Assembly (NCBI GenBank): GCA_945873755.1
Contig: CAMCEM010000005.1
Span: forward strand, 1-53,487
Length of the DNA stretch: 53,487 nt
Reading direction: 5' to 3'
Source of the DNA: Chitinophaga pinensis
GTDB lineage: Bacteria; Bacteroidota; Bacteroidia; UKL13-3
Shown: positions 15,686-24,452 of the stretch, piece by piece
Numbering within the stretch: position 1 is the stretch's first letter
How the letters are laid out: each line of letters begins with the position of its first letter
Program-made: the position numbers and the translations under genes
The notes under the pieces: model-generated
What the model saw: only the letters and a program-made list of their open reading frames with translations
Told to the model about the DNA's origin: nothing
Databases searched by the model: none

Positions 15686-15980
15686 TCCTTTTTTCTTCTT
15701 TCTTTTTCCTTAGATGAAAAAGAAACAAAAAATCAAGGCAAAAAAATGCTTCCACCCACAAGGCTTGGGCTGGCCCGCTTTTTTGCCGACCCAACGCACA
15801 TTGTTAATGGAATAATTTACTATAAAATATAAAGTAACCTGAAACAAAAGCTATGTATTCTATGTGTCTATGTGGTTTTTGTTTTATTTAAAAATTAGTT
15901 TTTAAAAATGTCAATGGTTGTAAGAAGCAATCCCTCTGTGATTCTGATTTGTCGGAAGCTTCGTGCCTCGTAATGACGAA
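15686..15980. repeat. Cluster of three dispersed-repeat types between psd and rlmN
   Basis: The 368-bp gap (15661-16028) has no gene. Bases 15686-15789 hold an element with a TCTTTTTC/GAAAAAGA hairpin (15701-15708 with 15716-15723) and an inverted GGCAAAAAA...TTTTTTGCC pair (15737-15787). Bases 15845-15875 hold CTATGT repeats (CTATGTGTCTATGTGG). Bases 15920-15980 hold GAAGCAATCCCTCTGTGATT and, further on, GCTTCGTGCCTCGTAATGAC. They look like separate dispersed repeats of the genome; copies elsewhere cannot be checked here. Confidence 0.5.
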
Positions 15981-16028
15981 TACTAAGTTTTAGCAAAAAA
16001 ATAATCGACTTATTATAAAATAAAAATT

Positions 16029-17087
16029 TTGAACAAAATAGATATACGCGAACTTACGCTTGACGAATTAAAAGACATTTTTGTAAAAAAAAGTCAGCCT
16101 GCTTTTAGAGGACAGCAAGTGTATGAATGGCTATGGAAAAAGTCGGCTACCAGTTTTGATGAAATGAGTAATCTTTCGATTGAATTACGCAATTTATTAA
16201 ACGAAGAGTTTTGCATTAATCATATTAAAGTTCAAGATAAACAAGTAAGCGAAGATAGAACCATAAAAAGTAGTTTTAGGCTTCATGATGGTTTTTTGGT
16301 GGAAGGTGTTTTAATTCCTGCCGAAGATAGAATGACTGCTTGTGTGAGTAGTCAAGTGGGTTGTAGTTTAACCTGTAAGTTTTGTGCCACAGGAACCATG
16401 AAGCGAGAGCGTAATTTAACCCCTGCCGAAATTTATGACCAAGTGGTTCATATAAAAAATTGGGCCAATAACCATTACGGAAAACCTTTGACCAATATTG
16501 TGTTTATGGGAATGGGCGAACCATTACTCAATTATAGCAATGTAATGGCAGCCATTAAGAAAATTACTTTGCCTGAAGGATTAAACATGAGCAATGAACG
16601 CATTACGGTTAGTACGGCTGGCATTGCCAAAATGATAGAAAAATTAGGGGACGACAATGTTAAATTCCGTTTGGCACTTTCGCTGCATGCTGCAAGCGAT
16701 GAAAAACGAAACCTAATAATGCCCATCAATGAAAGCAATAGTTTAGAAGCGGTTGGTAAAGCATTGCAACATTTTTATGCAAAAACTAAAAGCCGTATAA
16801 CCTTTGAATATATAGCTTTTAAAGATTTTAACGAAAGTATTGAAGATGCAAAATTATTGCTAAAATTCTGCAAAAAAGTGCCTGCAAAAGTTAATATTAT
16901 TGAATACAATCCTACAGGAGATGGCCAGTTTGAAAAAGCCGATAGTACTAAAATAGACCAATTTTGTGCTTACCTAGAAAAAAATGGAGTAAAAGCTACT
17001 GTTAGAAGAAGCAGAGGAAAAGACATAGATGCAGCCTGCGGACAATTAGCAAATAAGAAACATGTGGAAGCTTTGATGGAAGGGTAA
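16029..17087 (+). CDS. rlmN: 23S rRNA (adenine2503-C2)/tRNA (adenine37-C2)-methyltransferase RlmN
   Basis: RlmN is a radical SAM enzyme that methylates C2 of A2503 in 23S rRNA and A37 in some tRNAs, tuning translation fidelity. The 352 residues match the family. The cluster cysteines are C112, C116 and C119 in GCSLTCKFCATG, the SAM region is GMGEPLLN, and the methyl-carrying cysteine is C337 in DIDAACGQLA. The best start is a TTG at 16029-16031, giving NKIDIRELTLDELK; no upstream ATG fits. A terminator shared with gcvP follows. Confidence 0.95.
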   Translation: MNKIDIRELTLDELKDIFVKKSQPAFRGQQVYEWLWKKSATSFDEMSNLSIELRNLLNEEFCINHIKVQDKQVSEDRTIKSSFRLHDGFLVEGVLIPAEDRMTACVSSQVGCSLTCKFCATGTMKRERNLTPAEIYDQVVHIKNWANNHYGKPLTNIVFMGMGEPLLNYSNVMAAIKKITLPEGLNMSNERITVSTAGIAKMIEKLGDDNVKFRLALSLHAASDEKRNLIMPINESNSLEAVGKALQHFYAKTKSRITFEYIAFKDFNESIEDAKLLLKFCKKVPAKVNIIEYNPTGDGQFEKADSTKIDQFCAYLEKNGVKATVRRSRGKDIDAACGQLANKKHVEALMEG

Positions 17088-17093
17088 AAAGTT

Positions 17094-17122
17094 CGGAATG
17101 CGAAGTGACAAAAATGCGGAGT
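17094..17122. repeat. Solitary copy of the CGGAATGCGGAGTGACAAAA repeat
   Basis: Over 29 nt this matches the core of the 46-bp block in the 5770-6178 array at 27 positions. It lies immediately downstream of rlmN, 11 kb from the array, without the short AAAGTTT units. Confidence 0.7.
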
Positions 17123-17143
17123 AAAGAATAGTATTTTATATAC

Positions 17144-17180
17144 AAAAAATCCCAATAACTATTCGTCATTGGGATTTTTT
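17144..17180. terminator. Bidirectional terminator between rlmN and gcvP
   Basis: A 13-bp perfect stem (AAAAAATCCCAAT at 17144-17156 with 17168-17180) with an 11-nt loop. The A and T tracts allow it to serve both convergent genes. Confidence 0.85.
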
Positions 17181-17217
17181 TTATGATAAAAGCTAACAGC
17201 TAGAAGCCATAAGCAAT

Positions 17218-20088
17218 TTAATTGCTTGCTTGCTCGGCATAAGCTTCAACTGGTAAACATGCACAAATTAAGTTTCTATCGCCATAGGTATCGTTAATTC
17301 TACCTACACTTGGCCAAAACTTATTTGCTTTAACATAAGGCAAAGGGAAAGCTGCATTCTGACGACTGTAACTGTGTTTCCAATCATCGGCAGTTACCAT
17401 ACTTGCTGTATGTGGCGCATTTTTCAATACATTATCTGTTTTATCGGCACTGCCATTTTCAATTGCAGATACTTCGTTTCTTATCGAAATCATTGCATCA
17501 CAAAAACGGTCAAGTTCATGTTTGGCTTCGCTTTCTGTTGGCTCTATCATTATAGTTCCAGCTACAGGGAACGAAACAGTTGGCGCATGAAAACCGTAAT
17601 CCATTAAACGCTTAGCAATATCACTAACTTCAACACCTGATGCTTGCTTAAACACACGAGTATCTAAAATCATTTCGTGTGCACAACGGCCTTTTGCACC
17701 TACATATAATATTTGGTAGTGTTTTTCTAAACGTGCTTTTATATAATTTGCATTTAAAATAGCGTATTTGGTAGCATTTTCTAATCCTTCAGTTCCCATC
17801 ATTCTTATATAAGCATAAGATATTAATAAGATAGAAGCACTTCCCCAAGGAGCAGCACTAACTGCATGCATGGCTTGGTTTCCACCTTCCATATCAACAA
17901 CTGCATGTCCGGGTAAAAATGGAACTAAATGAGCTCCAACCCCAATTGGACCCATTCCAGGTCCGCCACCACCATGAGGAATGCAGAATGTTTTATGCAA
18001 ATTTAAATGGCACACATCAGCACCAATATTTGCTGGACTTGTTAATCCAACTTGCGCGTTCATGTTAGCACCATCCATGTATACTTGTCCACCATTTTGG
18101 TGAATAATATCGCAAATATCAATTATACCTTCTTCGAACACACCAAAAGTTGAAGGGTAAGTAACCATTAAACAAGCTAAATTATCTTTGTGTTCAGTTG
18201 CTTTAGCACGAATGTCTTCAATATCGATATATCCGTTTTCTAAAGTTTTGGTAACAATAACTTTCATACCAGCCATTACTGCACTTGCAGGGTTTGTTCC
18301 ATGTGCCGATGACGGTATTAAAGCAATATTTCTATGGCTTTCGCCTTTTGCTTTAAAGTATTCTCTTATTGTCATTAAACCTGCATATTCGCCTTGCGCA
18401 CCTGCGTTTGGTTGTAACGAAATACCTGCAAATCCTGTTACTTGTTTTAAGTATTCGGTTAACTCGTTAAATATTTGAGTGTAACCAGTAGCTTGGTTGC
18501 GAGGAATAAATGGGTGCAATACACTGAAACCAGGATAAGTAACTGGAATCATTTCGGCAGTTGCGTTTAATTTCATTGTGCAACTTCCTAACGCTATCAT
18601 ACTTTCGCAAAGCGATAAATCTTTACTTTCTAAAAGTTTGATATAACGCAACATTTCATGCTCGCTGTGGTGTGAATTAAACACCGGGTGGGTCATGTAA
18701 TTACTTGTACGAGCTAAGTTTGTTGGAACATTTAAATTTATAGTTTCTGAAACAGAAACCTCAATAGTTTTTCCTGTTAAACAATTCAACAATTCAATAA
18801 TATCTTTTGCTGAATGCGTTTCATCAATTGATATAGAAACATGCGAATTGTTTAATTTATTGATATTTATTTCAGCTTTTACACAATTTGCTAAAGCAGC
18901 ATCTGCATTACCAACTGCCACAGTTAAAGTATCGAAATAATTTTTATTAGTAACTGTTAAACCATTTTCATTTAAGCCATTTGCCAAAGCATTAGCCAAA
19001 CCATGCACACGGCTTGCAATTCCTTTTAAACCTTTTGGTCCGTGGTAAACACCAAACATACCAGCCATAATTGACAACAATACTTGTGCTGTACAAATAT
19101 TTGATGTTGCTTTTTCGCGTTTAATATGCTGTTCGCGAGTTTGTAAAGCCATACGTAATGCAGAATTTCCTTGACTATCGATTGAAACACCAATTAAACG
19201 ACCGGGCATTTGTCGTTTGTAAGCATCTTTGGTAGCAAAAAAACCAGCATGCGGCCCACCATAACCCATTGGCACGCCAAAACGTTGCGATGTTCCAACA
19301 ACTACATCTGCTCCCCACTCTCCTGGAGGAGTTAGTAAAGTTAAACTTAAAATATCGGCTGCAACAGTTACCAATACATTATTTTGTTTGGCATTTGCCA
19401 TAAATGCAGCGTAATCAATTACGTCCCCATTAATTGCAGGATATTGAATTATTGCTCCAAAATAGGTATTATCAAATTGAATAGTTTCGTGGTTACCAAT
19501 TACAATCTCTATTCCTGTTGGCTCTGCACGAGTAACTAATACATCAATTGTTTGTTTGAAACATAATTCAGACACAAAAAACTTATGTGCATTTTCGTTA
19601 TTGGCTTCGGCATGTAATAAATGCATTGCTTCAGCTGCTGCGGTTGCTTCATCTAACAAACTTGCATTTGCAATTTCCATTCCTGTTAAATCAACAATCA
19701 TGGTTTGGTAGTTCAACAATGCTTCTAATCTACCTTGCGCTATTTCTGGCTGGTAAGGAGTATAGGCGGTATACCAATTTGGATTTTCAAAAATATTTCT
19801 TAAAATAACATTTGGAGTATGAGTTCCATAATATCCTTGGCCAATAAAGTTTTTGTAAATTAAGTTTTTTTCTGAAACTTCTCTTAACATGCTCAACAAC
19901 TCCATTTCGGTTAAAGCTGCTGGCAAATTCATGCGTTCTTTTAATCGAATATGCGCAGGAATTGTTTCTTCTATCAACTGATTAACCGAGCTAACACCAA
20001 TGGTTTTAAGCATTTCTTCAGAATCTTTTCCCATTGTAGAATTATGTCGGTAAACAAATTCGTCTTTGTGGTTTGTATTAATTTGCAT
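17218..20088 (-). CDS. gcvP: Glycine dehydrogenase (decarboxylating), P protein of the glycine cleavage system
   Basis: GcvP decarboxylates glycine with PLP and passes the aminomethyl group to lipoyl-H protein, feeding one-carbon units to folate. The 956-residue protein is the fused single-chain form, with both the alpha-like and beta-like halves. The PLP lysine is K699 in [19 protein letters not shown]. Other landmarks are MYGFHHR-like [11 protein letters not shown], the glycine-rich loop, and the N-terminal [11 protein letters not shown]. gcvT and gcvH are not adjacent, which is common in this phylum. A -7 box lies upstream. With fhs it forms the window's one-carbon set. Confidence 0.96.
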   Translation of the reverse strand: MQINTNHKDEFVYRHNSTMGKDSEEMLKTIGVSSVNQLIEETIPAHIRLKERMNLPAALTEMELLSMLREVSEKNLIYKNFIGQGYYGTHTPNVILRNIFENPNWYTAYTPYQPEIAQGRLEALLNYQTMIVDLTGMEIANASLLDEATAAAEAMHLLHAEANNENAHKFFVSELCFKQTIDVLVTRAEPTGIEIVIGNHETIQFDNTYFGAIIQYPAINGDVIDYAAFMANAKQNNVLVTVAADILSLTLLTPPGEWGADVVVGTSQRFGVPMGYGGPHAGFFATKDAYKRQMPGRLIGVSIDSQGNSALRMALQTREQHIKREKATSNICTAQVLLSIMAGMFGVYHGPKGLKGIASRVHGLANALANGLNENGLTVTNKNYFDTLTVAVGNADAALANCVKAEININKLNNSHVSISIDETHSAKDIIELLNCLTGKTIEVSVSETINLNVPTNLARTSNYMTHPVFNSHHSEHEMLRYIKLLESKDLSLCESMIALGSCTMKLNATAEMIPVTYPGFSVLHPFIPRNQATGYTQIFNELTEYLKQVTGFAGISLQPNAGAQGEYAGLMTIREYFKAKGESHRNIALIPSSAHGTNPASAVMAGMKVIVTKTLENGYIDIEDIRAKATEHKDNLACLMVTYPSTFGVFEEGIIDICDIIHQNGGQVYMDGANMNAQVGLTSPANIGADVCHLNLHKTFCIPHGGGGPGMGPIGVGAHLVPFLPGHAVVDMEGGNQAMHAVSAAPWGSASILLISYAYIRMMGTEGLENATKYAILNANYIKARLEKHYQILYVGAKGRCAHEMILDTRVFKQASGVEVSDIAKRLMDYGFHAPTVSFPVAGTIMIEPTESEAKHELDRFCDAMISIRNEVSAIENGSADKTDNVLKNAPHTASMVTADDWKHSYSRQNAAFPLPYVKANKFWPSVGRINDTYGDRNLICACLPVEAYAEQASN

Positions 20089-20112
20089 GTTAAATTATAT
20101 TTAATTTTTGGT

Positions 20113-20120
20113 CAAATGTA
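20113..20120 (-). promoter_or_regulatory. -7 box of gcvP
   Basis: The minus strand reads TACATTTG, matching TAnnTTTG, 25 bases before the ATG at 20088. The short AT-rich leader shows no glycine riboswitch. Confidence 0.45.
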
Positions 20121-20259
20121 ATTTTTTACATAGTATTTATATAAATGATTAAGGTCAAAATAAATGGTAAAACAATTAATATTTAGAAGATAAAACCTCC
20201 TCCAAAAGTTAAATATTGATTCATTATATTTTAAATAAGATAAAGTTTTTTTATAAAAA

Positions 20260-20291
20260 AAAACCCGCTTCAAACAAATGAAACGGGTTTT
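20260..20291 (-). terminator. Terminator of the lptE-secG cluster
   Basis: AAAACCCGCTTCA (20260-20272) pairs with TGAAACGGGTTTT (20279-20291) with one C-A mismatch and a 6-nt loop. It lies 22 bases beyond the secG stop codon. Confidence 0.8.
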
Positions 20292-20312
20292 GATTAATAT
20301 TTTTATATTAAA

Positions 20313-20669
20313 TTATTTTCCTGCTGAATCCCCATTTGGAGGCGTTTGTGAACTTGTGACAGGAGGCGGTTGGTTAATTGAACCACCTGTAGCGTTTTCA
20401 ATACCTTCTTTAGATCTTAAATCGTTAGTGCTATTTGTTTCTTGTTCGCCATAAGGACGAGCAAAGTTTGAACTTAAACTTAAAACTATTAAAGCAATTG
20501 CTAAAATCCAAGTAGCTTTTTCAACTACATCTGAACTTCTGTTGGCTCCCATTATTTGATTTGGTGCTGAAAAATTAGCAGCAATTCCGCCACCTTTAGG
20601 ATTTTGAATTAAAACTACTAAAGTAAGTAGTACGCAAACGATAATGATTAGGATTAAAAAAAATAACAT
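20313..20669 (-). CDS. secG: Preprotein translocase subunit SecG
   Basis: SecG is the small inner-membrane subunit of the SecYEG channel. The 118-residue protein has the two expected helices (about 2-21 and 51-68). The conserved loop LIQNPKGGGIAANF is followed by a Pro/Thr/Ser-rich C-terminal tail, which is longer than in enterobacteria but usual in this phylum. It starts 4 bp after the stop of the acidic TPR gene, so the two are surely co-transcribed. Confidence 0.94.
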   Translation of the reverse strand: MLFFLILIIIVCVLLTLVVLIQNPKGGGIAANFSAPNQIMGANRSSDVVEKATWILAIALIVLSLSSNFARPYGEQETNSTNDLRSKEGIENATGGSINQPPPVTSSQTPPNGDSAGK

Positions 20670-20673
20670 AGTT

Positions 20674-23205
20674 TTAGTTTATATTGTGTTCTGTTTTAAG
20701 TTGATTTATTAGGGCTGCGAAATAAGTAATTTTATGTGGATATATCAAACTTAATTTTTCATAAGTAGAAATTGCTTTTTTAATTAATCCTTGTTTAAGG
20801 TAAATTCCTGCTAATGTTTCACTTACAATTTCATCTTTTTCAACAACACTCATTTTTGCAACGTTTGTTGGGTCAAAAAACTCCGATTTTGGACGAGTTA
20901 TACTTGGATTTTCTTTCAAAAATTTATCTAAAATACTTTCCACATCATTTTGGTGTGTTTCTATAGGTTGTTTTTTTTCATCAATTAAAGTTTCAGTTAT
21001 TTCAACTTTTATTGAGGTTACTTTATAGTTATGTTTTATAGGTTCATAAACTTCATTAAATGAATTTTCAAAATCGTATTCGTTAATAGGAGCATTTACA
21101 AAAACAGTTTCAGTTTCTTTATTTTCAAAAGCGTTTTTATCTTCAGAAACTTTATCATCATTTAATATTTCTTTAGGAATTTCTATTTTACTTTCTGGAA
21201 AAGTGTTTTTAAATGTAGGTTCAAAAGCTGGAGCTTCATAACTTGGAATAAGTCCATCTTTTTTATCAAATTTTATATAAGGGTTAAATTCTTTTTTTAG
21301 TGCTTCAAAATCAGGTAAAATTGATTGAATTTCATAGTTATTTGATTCAATAATAAATTTTTCATCTTCTGCTTTTAATTCAGTTTCTTCAACACTATTT
21401 TCAGTCTCAAAATCAATGCTTTCTTTTTCTTTTTCATTGTTTTCAGTTTCTGTATCAGTATTATCTAAATCGGCCAAATAAGATTCAATTGATTCATTTA
21501 TTGAAAGCTCGTTGGTATCCGTTTTTACAATTTCATTGGGAAGAATTAAATTATCATCAATTGATTGTTCAATTATTTGATTTGCATTTGATATAGCGTT
21601 TATTTCAGCACTAATTTCTTTTTCTAAACTTAACTTCGATTTTAATTTAATAATTTGTTTAATGTTTTCAACAAACTCATCGTCTTCGTTATTTAGCTTA
21701 GCTTCCTCATTGGCATTTTCTACTGTATTTTCATCGGTTTTTTTGTTTAAATTCAACCAATCTATGAAGCTATGATTTTCATTAACACCTTCAACAATAT
21801 TATCTGAAGTTTCAATATTTACATCTTCATTATTTATATCTAATAAAGTAAAGGAATCATTTGAATTTATTTTGTTACTAATTTCTTTTTCTAAACTAGT
21901 GGTTATTTCTGCTTGAATAACTTTAACTTCTTCTGCTTGAACTTCTTCTGTTTGAACTTCTTCTGTTTGAACTTTTTCTGTTTGAACTTCTTCTGCTTGA
22001 ACAATTTCTTCTAGAACTAATTCTTCAATATTATTCGACTTATCATTAACTTCATCAATATTGCTATTTAATTCTAAATTATTTATTGCTTCAAAAACAG
22101 AATCTTTTTCAAAACTATTTTCTATACTTTTTTCCGAATTTTCATCATTATTCATTAACAAATTTTCTAACGAAATAGCATTGTTTTTTATATCTGTTTC
22201 ATCAGAATTTTCTTTTAAATCAATATTATCTACATCAATATTTACAACAATATCTTCAGCTTCTTTTTCAATTTCTTTTGCTGTATTAGTTTCATGGATT
22301 GGCTGCGGTTTAAATTCATTATTTGGTAAAACCGACTTAGTAATTGTTTCAATCTCAATATCTTCAGCAAAAAGACTGCTTTCATCAAAATCTGGCAAAA
22401 ACTCCTCATTATTTACAAACCTAACCAACATTCCTTCTGTATCTGCTAGTTGAAAATCATTTTCATTTTCAAATATATTAAAATCGTGAAATTCAATTTT
22501 ATCAGTACTTACAAATGGTTTTGGTTCTAAAGTTTCTGCTACTTTTACAACTTCATTTTCAATATCTAATACAACTTCTTCTTCTAAATTAGTCTCTACC
22601 GCTTTTTCAATTAAGTCAATACCTCCAACTAAATCAACTTTTTCAACTTCATTAATTAAATTAACTTCATCAACTTTTTCAACATCATCAATTAAATTTA
22701 CTTCATCAGCTTTTTCAACCACAACAACTAAGTGAACTTTTTCTTCTACTTCATCATTAAAAGTAATAGGTAAATCCTCAATTTTATTTTTAATTTCACT
22801 CAAACTTAATTCTTCATTGGAGTATTCAGTAGGTTGATTAAGAATAGCATTTGCTTCTAATAAAATGGCATCTTCTTCTTGTTTACTCATTTCAAAATCG
22901 GGTTTCGAAACTTTTTCAACTTTAAGTTCTATTGGAACTTTCATAAAGTTGACTTCATCATCTAATTCTAGCTCTTCATTATTTAAAAATTTGTATAAAA
23001 CAGCCCTATTCCCTACTGAAAGTGCAGTTATTTTTAATTGCTTTTCGTATTCGTAATGTTTGGTATTATAAAGTGCTTTGGTTAAAAGTATATGTGCAGT
23101 ACTAAAATATGGAAATTCTGCAACAATATTTTTTAAAATTTCTATATGCTCAGTTCCCAGTTTTTCAGGATTTTTAATTAAATCTGTAAATTCTACTTTG
23201 TTCAC
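20674..23205 (-). CDS. Long acidic, repeat-containing protein with terminal TPR-like helices
   Basis: This 843-residue protein has no signal peptide. The N-terminal 80 residues (FPYFSTAHILLTKALYNT...) and the last 60 (ETLAGIYLKQGLIKKAISTY, then EKLSLIYP) look like tetratricopeptide helices. The 600-residue middle is very rich in Glu, Asp, Asn, Ile and Val and is probably disordered. It contains four 12-residue repeats of the type EKVDEVNLINEV and five 5-residue QTEEV repeats. The start is GTG, with no nearby in-frame ATG. Proteins with these ends between lptE and secG are familiar in Bacteroidota, but I know no function. The tight link to secG suggests an envelope-biogenesis or export role; this is inference. 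Confidence 0.8.
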   Translation of the reverse strand: MNKVEFTDLIKNPEKLGTEHIEILKNIVAEFPYFSTAHILLTKALYNTKHYEYEKQLKITALSVGNRAVLYKFLNNEELELDDEVNFMKVPIELKVEKVSKPDFEMSKQEEDAILLEANAILNQPTEYSNEELSLSEIKNKIEDLPITFNDEVEEKVHLVVVVEKADEVNLIDDVEKVDEVNLINEVEKVDLVGGIDLIEKAVETNLEEEVVLDIENEVVKVAETLEPKPFVSTDKIEFHDFNIFENENDFQLADTEGMLVRFVNNEEFLPDFDESSLFAEDIEIETITKSVLPNNEFKPQPIHETNTAKEIEKEAEDIVVNIDVDNIDLKENSDETDIKNNAISLENLLMNNDENSEKSIENSFEKDSVFEAINNLELNSNIDEVNDKSNNIEELVLEEIVQAEEVQTEKVQTEEVQTEEVQAEEVKVIQAEITTSLEKEISNKINSNDSFTLLDINNEDVNIETSDNIVEGVNENHSFIDWLNLNKKTDENTVENANEEAKLNNEDDEFVENIKQIIKLKSKLSLEKEISAEINAISNANQIIEQSIDDNLILPNEIVKTDTNELSINESIESYLADLDNTDTETENNEKEKESIDFETENSVEETELKAEDEKFIIESNNYEIQSILPDFEALKKEFNPYIKFDKKDGLIPSYEAPAFEPTFKNTFPESKIEIPKEILNDDKVSEDKNAFENKETETVFVNAPINEYDFENSFNEVYEPIKHNYKVTSIKVEITETLIDEKKQPIETHQNDVESILDKFLKENPSITRPKSEFFDPTNVAKMSVVEKDEIVSETLAGIYLKQGLIKKAISTYEKLSLIYPHKITYFAALINQLKTEHNIN
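21925..21999. repeat. 15-bp coding tandem repeat (QTEEV)
   Basis: Five copies of AACTTCTTCTGTTTG, with C/T variants, start at 21925, 21940, 21955, 21970 and 21985. On the minus strand they encode the Q-T/A-E-E/K-V pentapeptide in the acidic protein. The copies are similar enough to imply recent slippage. Confidence 0.85.
22575..22722. repeat. 36-bp coding tandem repeat (EKVDEVNLINEV)
   Basis: Four degenerate 36-bp units encode the consecutive dodecapeptides EKADEVNLIDDV, EKVDEVNLINEV, EKVDLVGGIDLI and EKAVETNLEEEV. The first two are closest. Limits are approximate. Confidence 0.7.
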
Positions 23206-23292
23206 TGTTTTAGCTTAAATTTTATTTTAGCAAAATAATGGTTTTATTTTAAAATATTTATTTTTATATGAACAGAATTTATTTATTGTCGT

Positions 23293-23796
23293 TTACCAAT
23301 TAATAAATGCAGCATTAAATATATCTTGTACCAACATATCTACCACTTTCCCTGATAACTCAGCTTCTCGGGTTTGGAAATTATCAGATGCATTGAAATC
23401 AATATTATTTGAAAACGTTTTAGTGAAGTTTTTATCCACAGCTTTTTTATTTTCAAAAGTAATTTCAACAGAAATTGTCAACCTATTCAATGCATTCGTT
23501 TGATTTCCTTGAACCGCTGCAGGCCTAATTTCGTAGGTTATAATTTTCCCCGAAAACATTAAATCGGCTTCGGCAGTAGTAAGTTTTAAAGGTGTTTCAT
23601 TAACAAATTTTTGGCGTAACTTTTCACCCATTGTTTGGCTTAATAATGGATTTATAATACTAGCCATATTGGATAAATATGCTACCGATACTGTACTTGC
23701 ATCGGGTGGTACACTTGCTCCGGTGTGGCTGTATACACCACAACCAGTAACTAAAAAAGTTATTCCTAACAATACTGATACTATTAATTTTTGCAT
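23293..23796 (-). CDS. lptE: LPS-assembly lipoprotein LptE
   Basis: LptE plugs the LptD barrel that inserts lipopolysaccharide into the outer leaflet of the outer membrane. The 167-residue protein has a lipoprotein signal ending LVTGC, with lipidated C19. The mature part matches Bacteroidota LptE: GVYSHTGASVPPDASTVSV, LSQTMGEKLRQKF and the central beta strands GKIITYEIRP and NRLTISVEITF. It lies upstream of the TPR protein (87-bp gap) and secG. The family assignment rests on overall pattern and neighbourhood. Confidence 0.88.
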   Translation of the reverse strand: MQKLIVSVLLGITFLVTGCGVYSHTGASVPPDASTVSVAYLSNMASIINPLLSQTMGEKLRQKFVNETPLKLTTAEADLMFSGKIITYEIRPAAVQGNQTNALNRLTISVEITFENKKAVDKNFTKTFSNNIDFNASDNFQTREAELSGKVVDMLVQDIFNAAFINW

Positions 23797-23900
23797 GTTA
23801 CAAAGCTAAAAATGTTTACGACAAATTTTACTTTCAATAATTATGCCTTATATTAAATTAATTAATTTGTTTATTATTGTTCTTTACATTTATGCTTTTT

Positions 23901-24320
23901 ATGAAAAAAATAATTCTGTTAATTGTAGTTTTATGTACCGTAATTCCTTGTAATTTATTTGGTCAAGATTTAAAAACATTAGAAAAACAAACCATTTCAC
24001 TCAACTTAGCTACCAAGTTAAATGAAATAAAAATAAAATTAGTTAAATTAGAGTCTGAATTACTAGAAGTAAATGCAAAAGCTGAAAAGGCAAAATTAAA
24101 CTCGTTAAAAGCAGTAACCAAATTAGTTAACAACAACAATGATGAAAAAGATAACAAATTGGTTGAAAAATCGGCAGATGCCACTAAAGAATCACAAAAA
24201 ATTCAGAGTTCAATAAACAAATTGAATGATAAAATTATAACAGTTAAAGAAAAAATAACTGATATTGAGAATAAAATGTCAAAGCTATCTTGGGGAGTTC
24301 AATTAATACCTCAAAATTAA
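23901..24320 (+). CDS. Secreted coiled-coil protein of unknown function
   Basis: From the ATG at 23901 the protein is 139 residues. The signal peptide MKKIILLIVVLCTVIPC ends near LFGQ. The rest is an almost continuous amphipathic coiled coil rich in Lys, Glu, Asn and Leu, with no cysteine. An upstream TTG (23877) would add eight hydrophobic residues and is less likely, since MKKI is the standard start of such signal peptides. It stands alone, divergent from lptE. No family recognised. Confidence 0.65.
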   Translation: MKKIILLIVVLCTVIPCNLFGQDLKTLEKQTISLNLATKLNEIKIKLVKLESELLEVNAKAEKAKLNSLKAVTKLVNNNNDEKDNKLVEKSADATKESQKIQSSINKLNDKIITVKEKITDIENKMSKLSWGVQLIPQN

Positions 24321-24420
24321 CAATTAAAAATATTGATTTTTAGTCTTTTAATTTAAAATATTTAAATATTTACCCAAACAAACACTTACTTTTATCAGCC
24401 AATAACAATTGATAAAAAGC

Positions 24421-24428
24421 TATTTTCG
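24421..24428 (+). promoter_or_regulatory. -7-like box of the aminotransferase gene
   Basis: TATTTTCG, one base from TAnnTTTG and followed by CC. It lies 24 bases before the ATG at 24453. Confidence 0.35.
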
Positions 24429-24452
24429 CCCCTTTGAAAAAAATAACCATTT

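Noticed and set aside
15516..15794. 92-residue minus-strand frame over the end of psd and the repeat
   Set aside because: Most of it is antisense to psd and the rest is repeat DNA.
18188..18478. 96-residue reading frame on the plus strand within gcvP
   Set aside because: It is antisense to a strongly conserved part of gcvP, has no ribosome-binding or promoter signal and resembles no protein; a shadow frame.
20089..20312. Glycine riboswitch before gcvP
   Set aside because: The 224-bp gap is AT-rich, the leader is about 20 nt and no riboswitch core is visible.
22061..22453. 130-residue Ser/Phe/Ile-rich frame antisense to the acidic protein
   Set aside because: It mirrors the Glu/Asn-rich low-complexity DNA of the opposite strand; no signal of a real gene.
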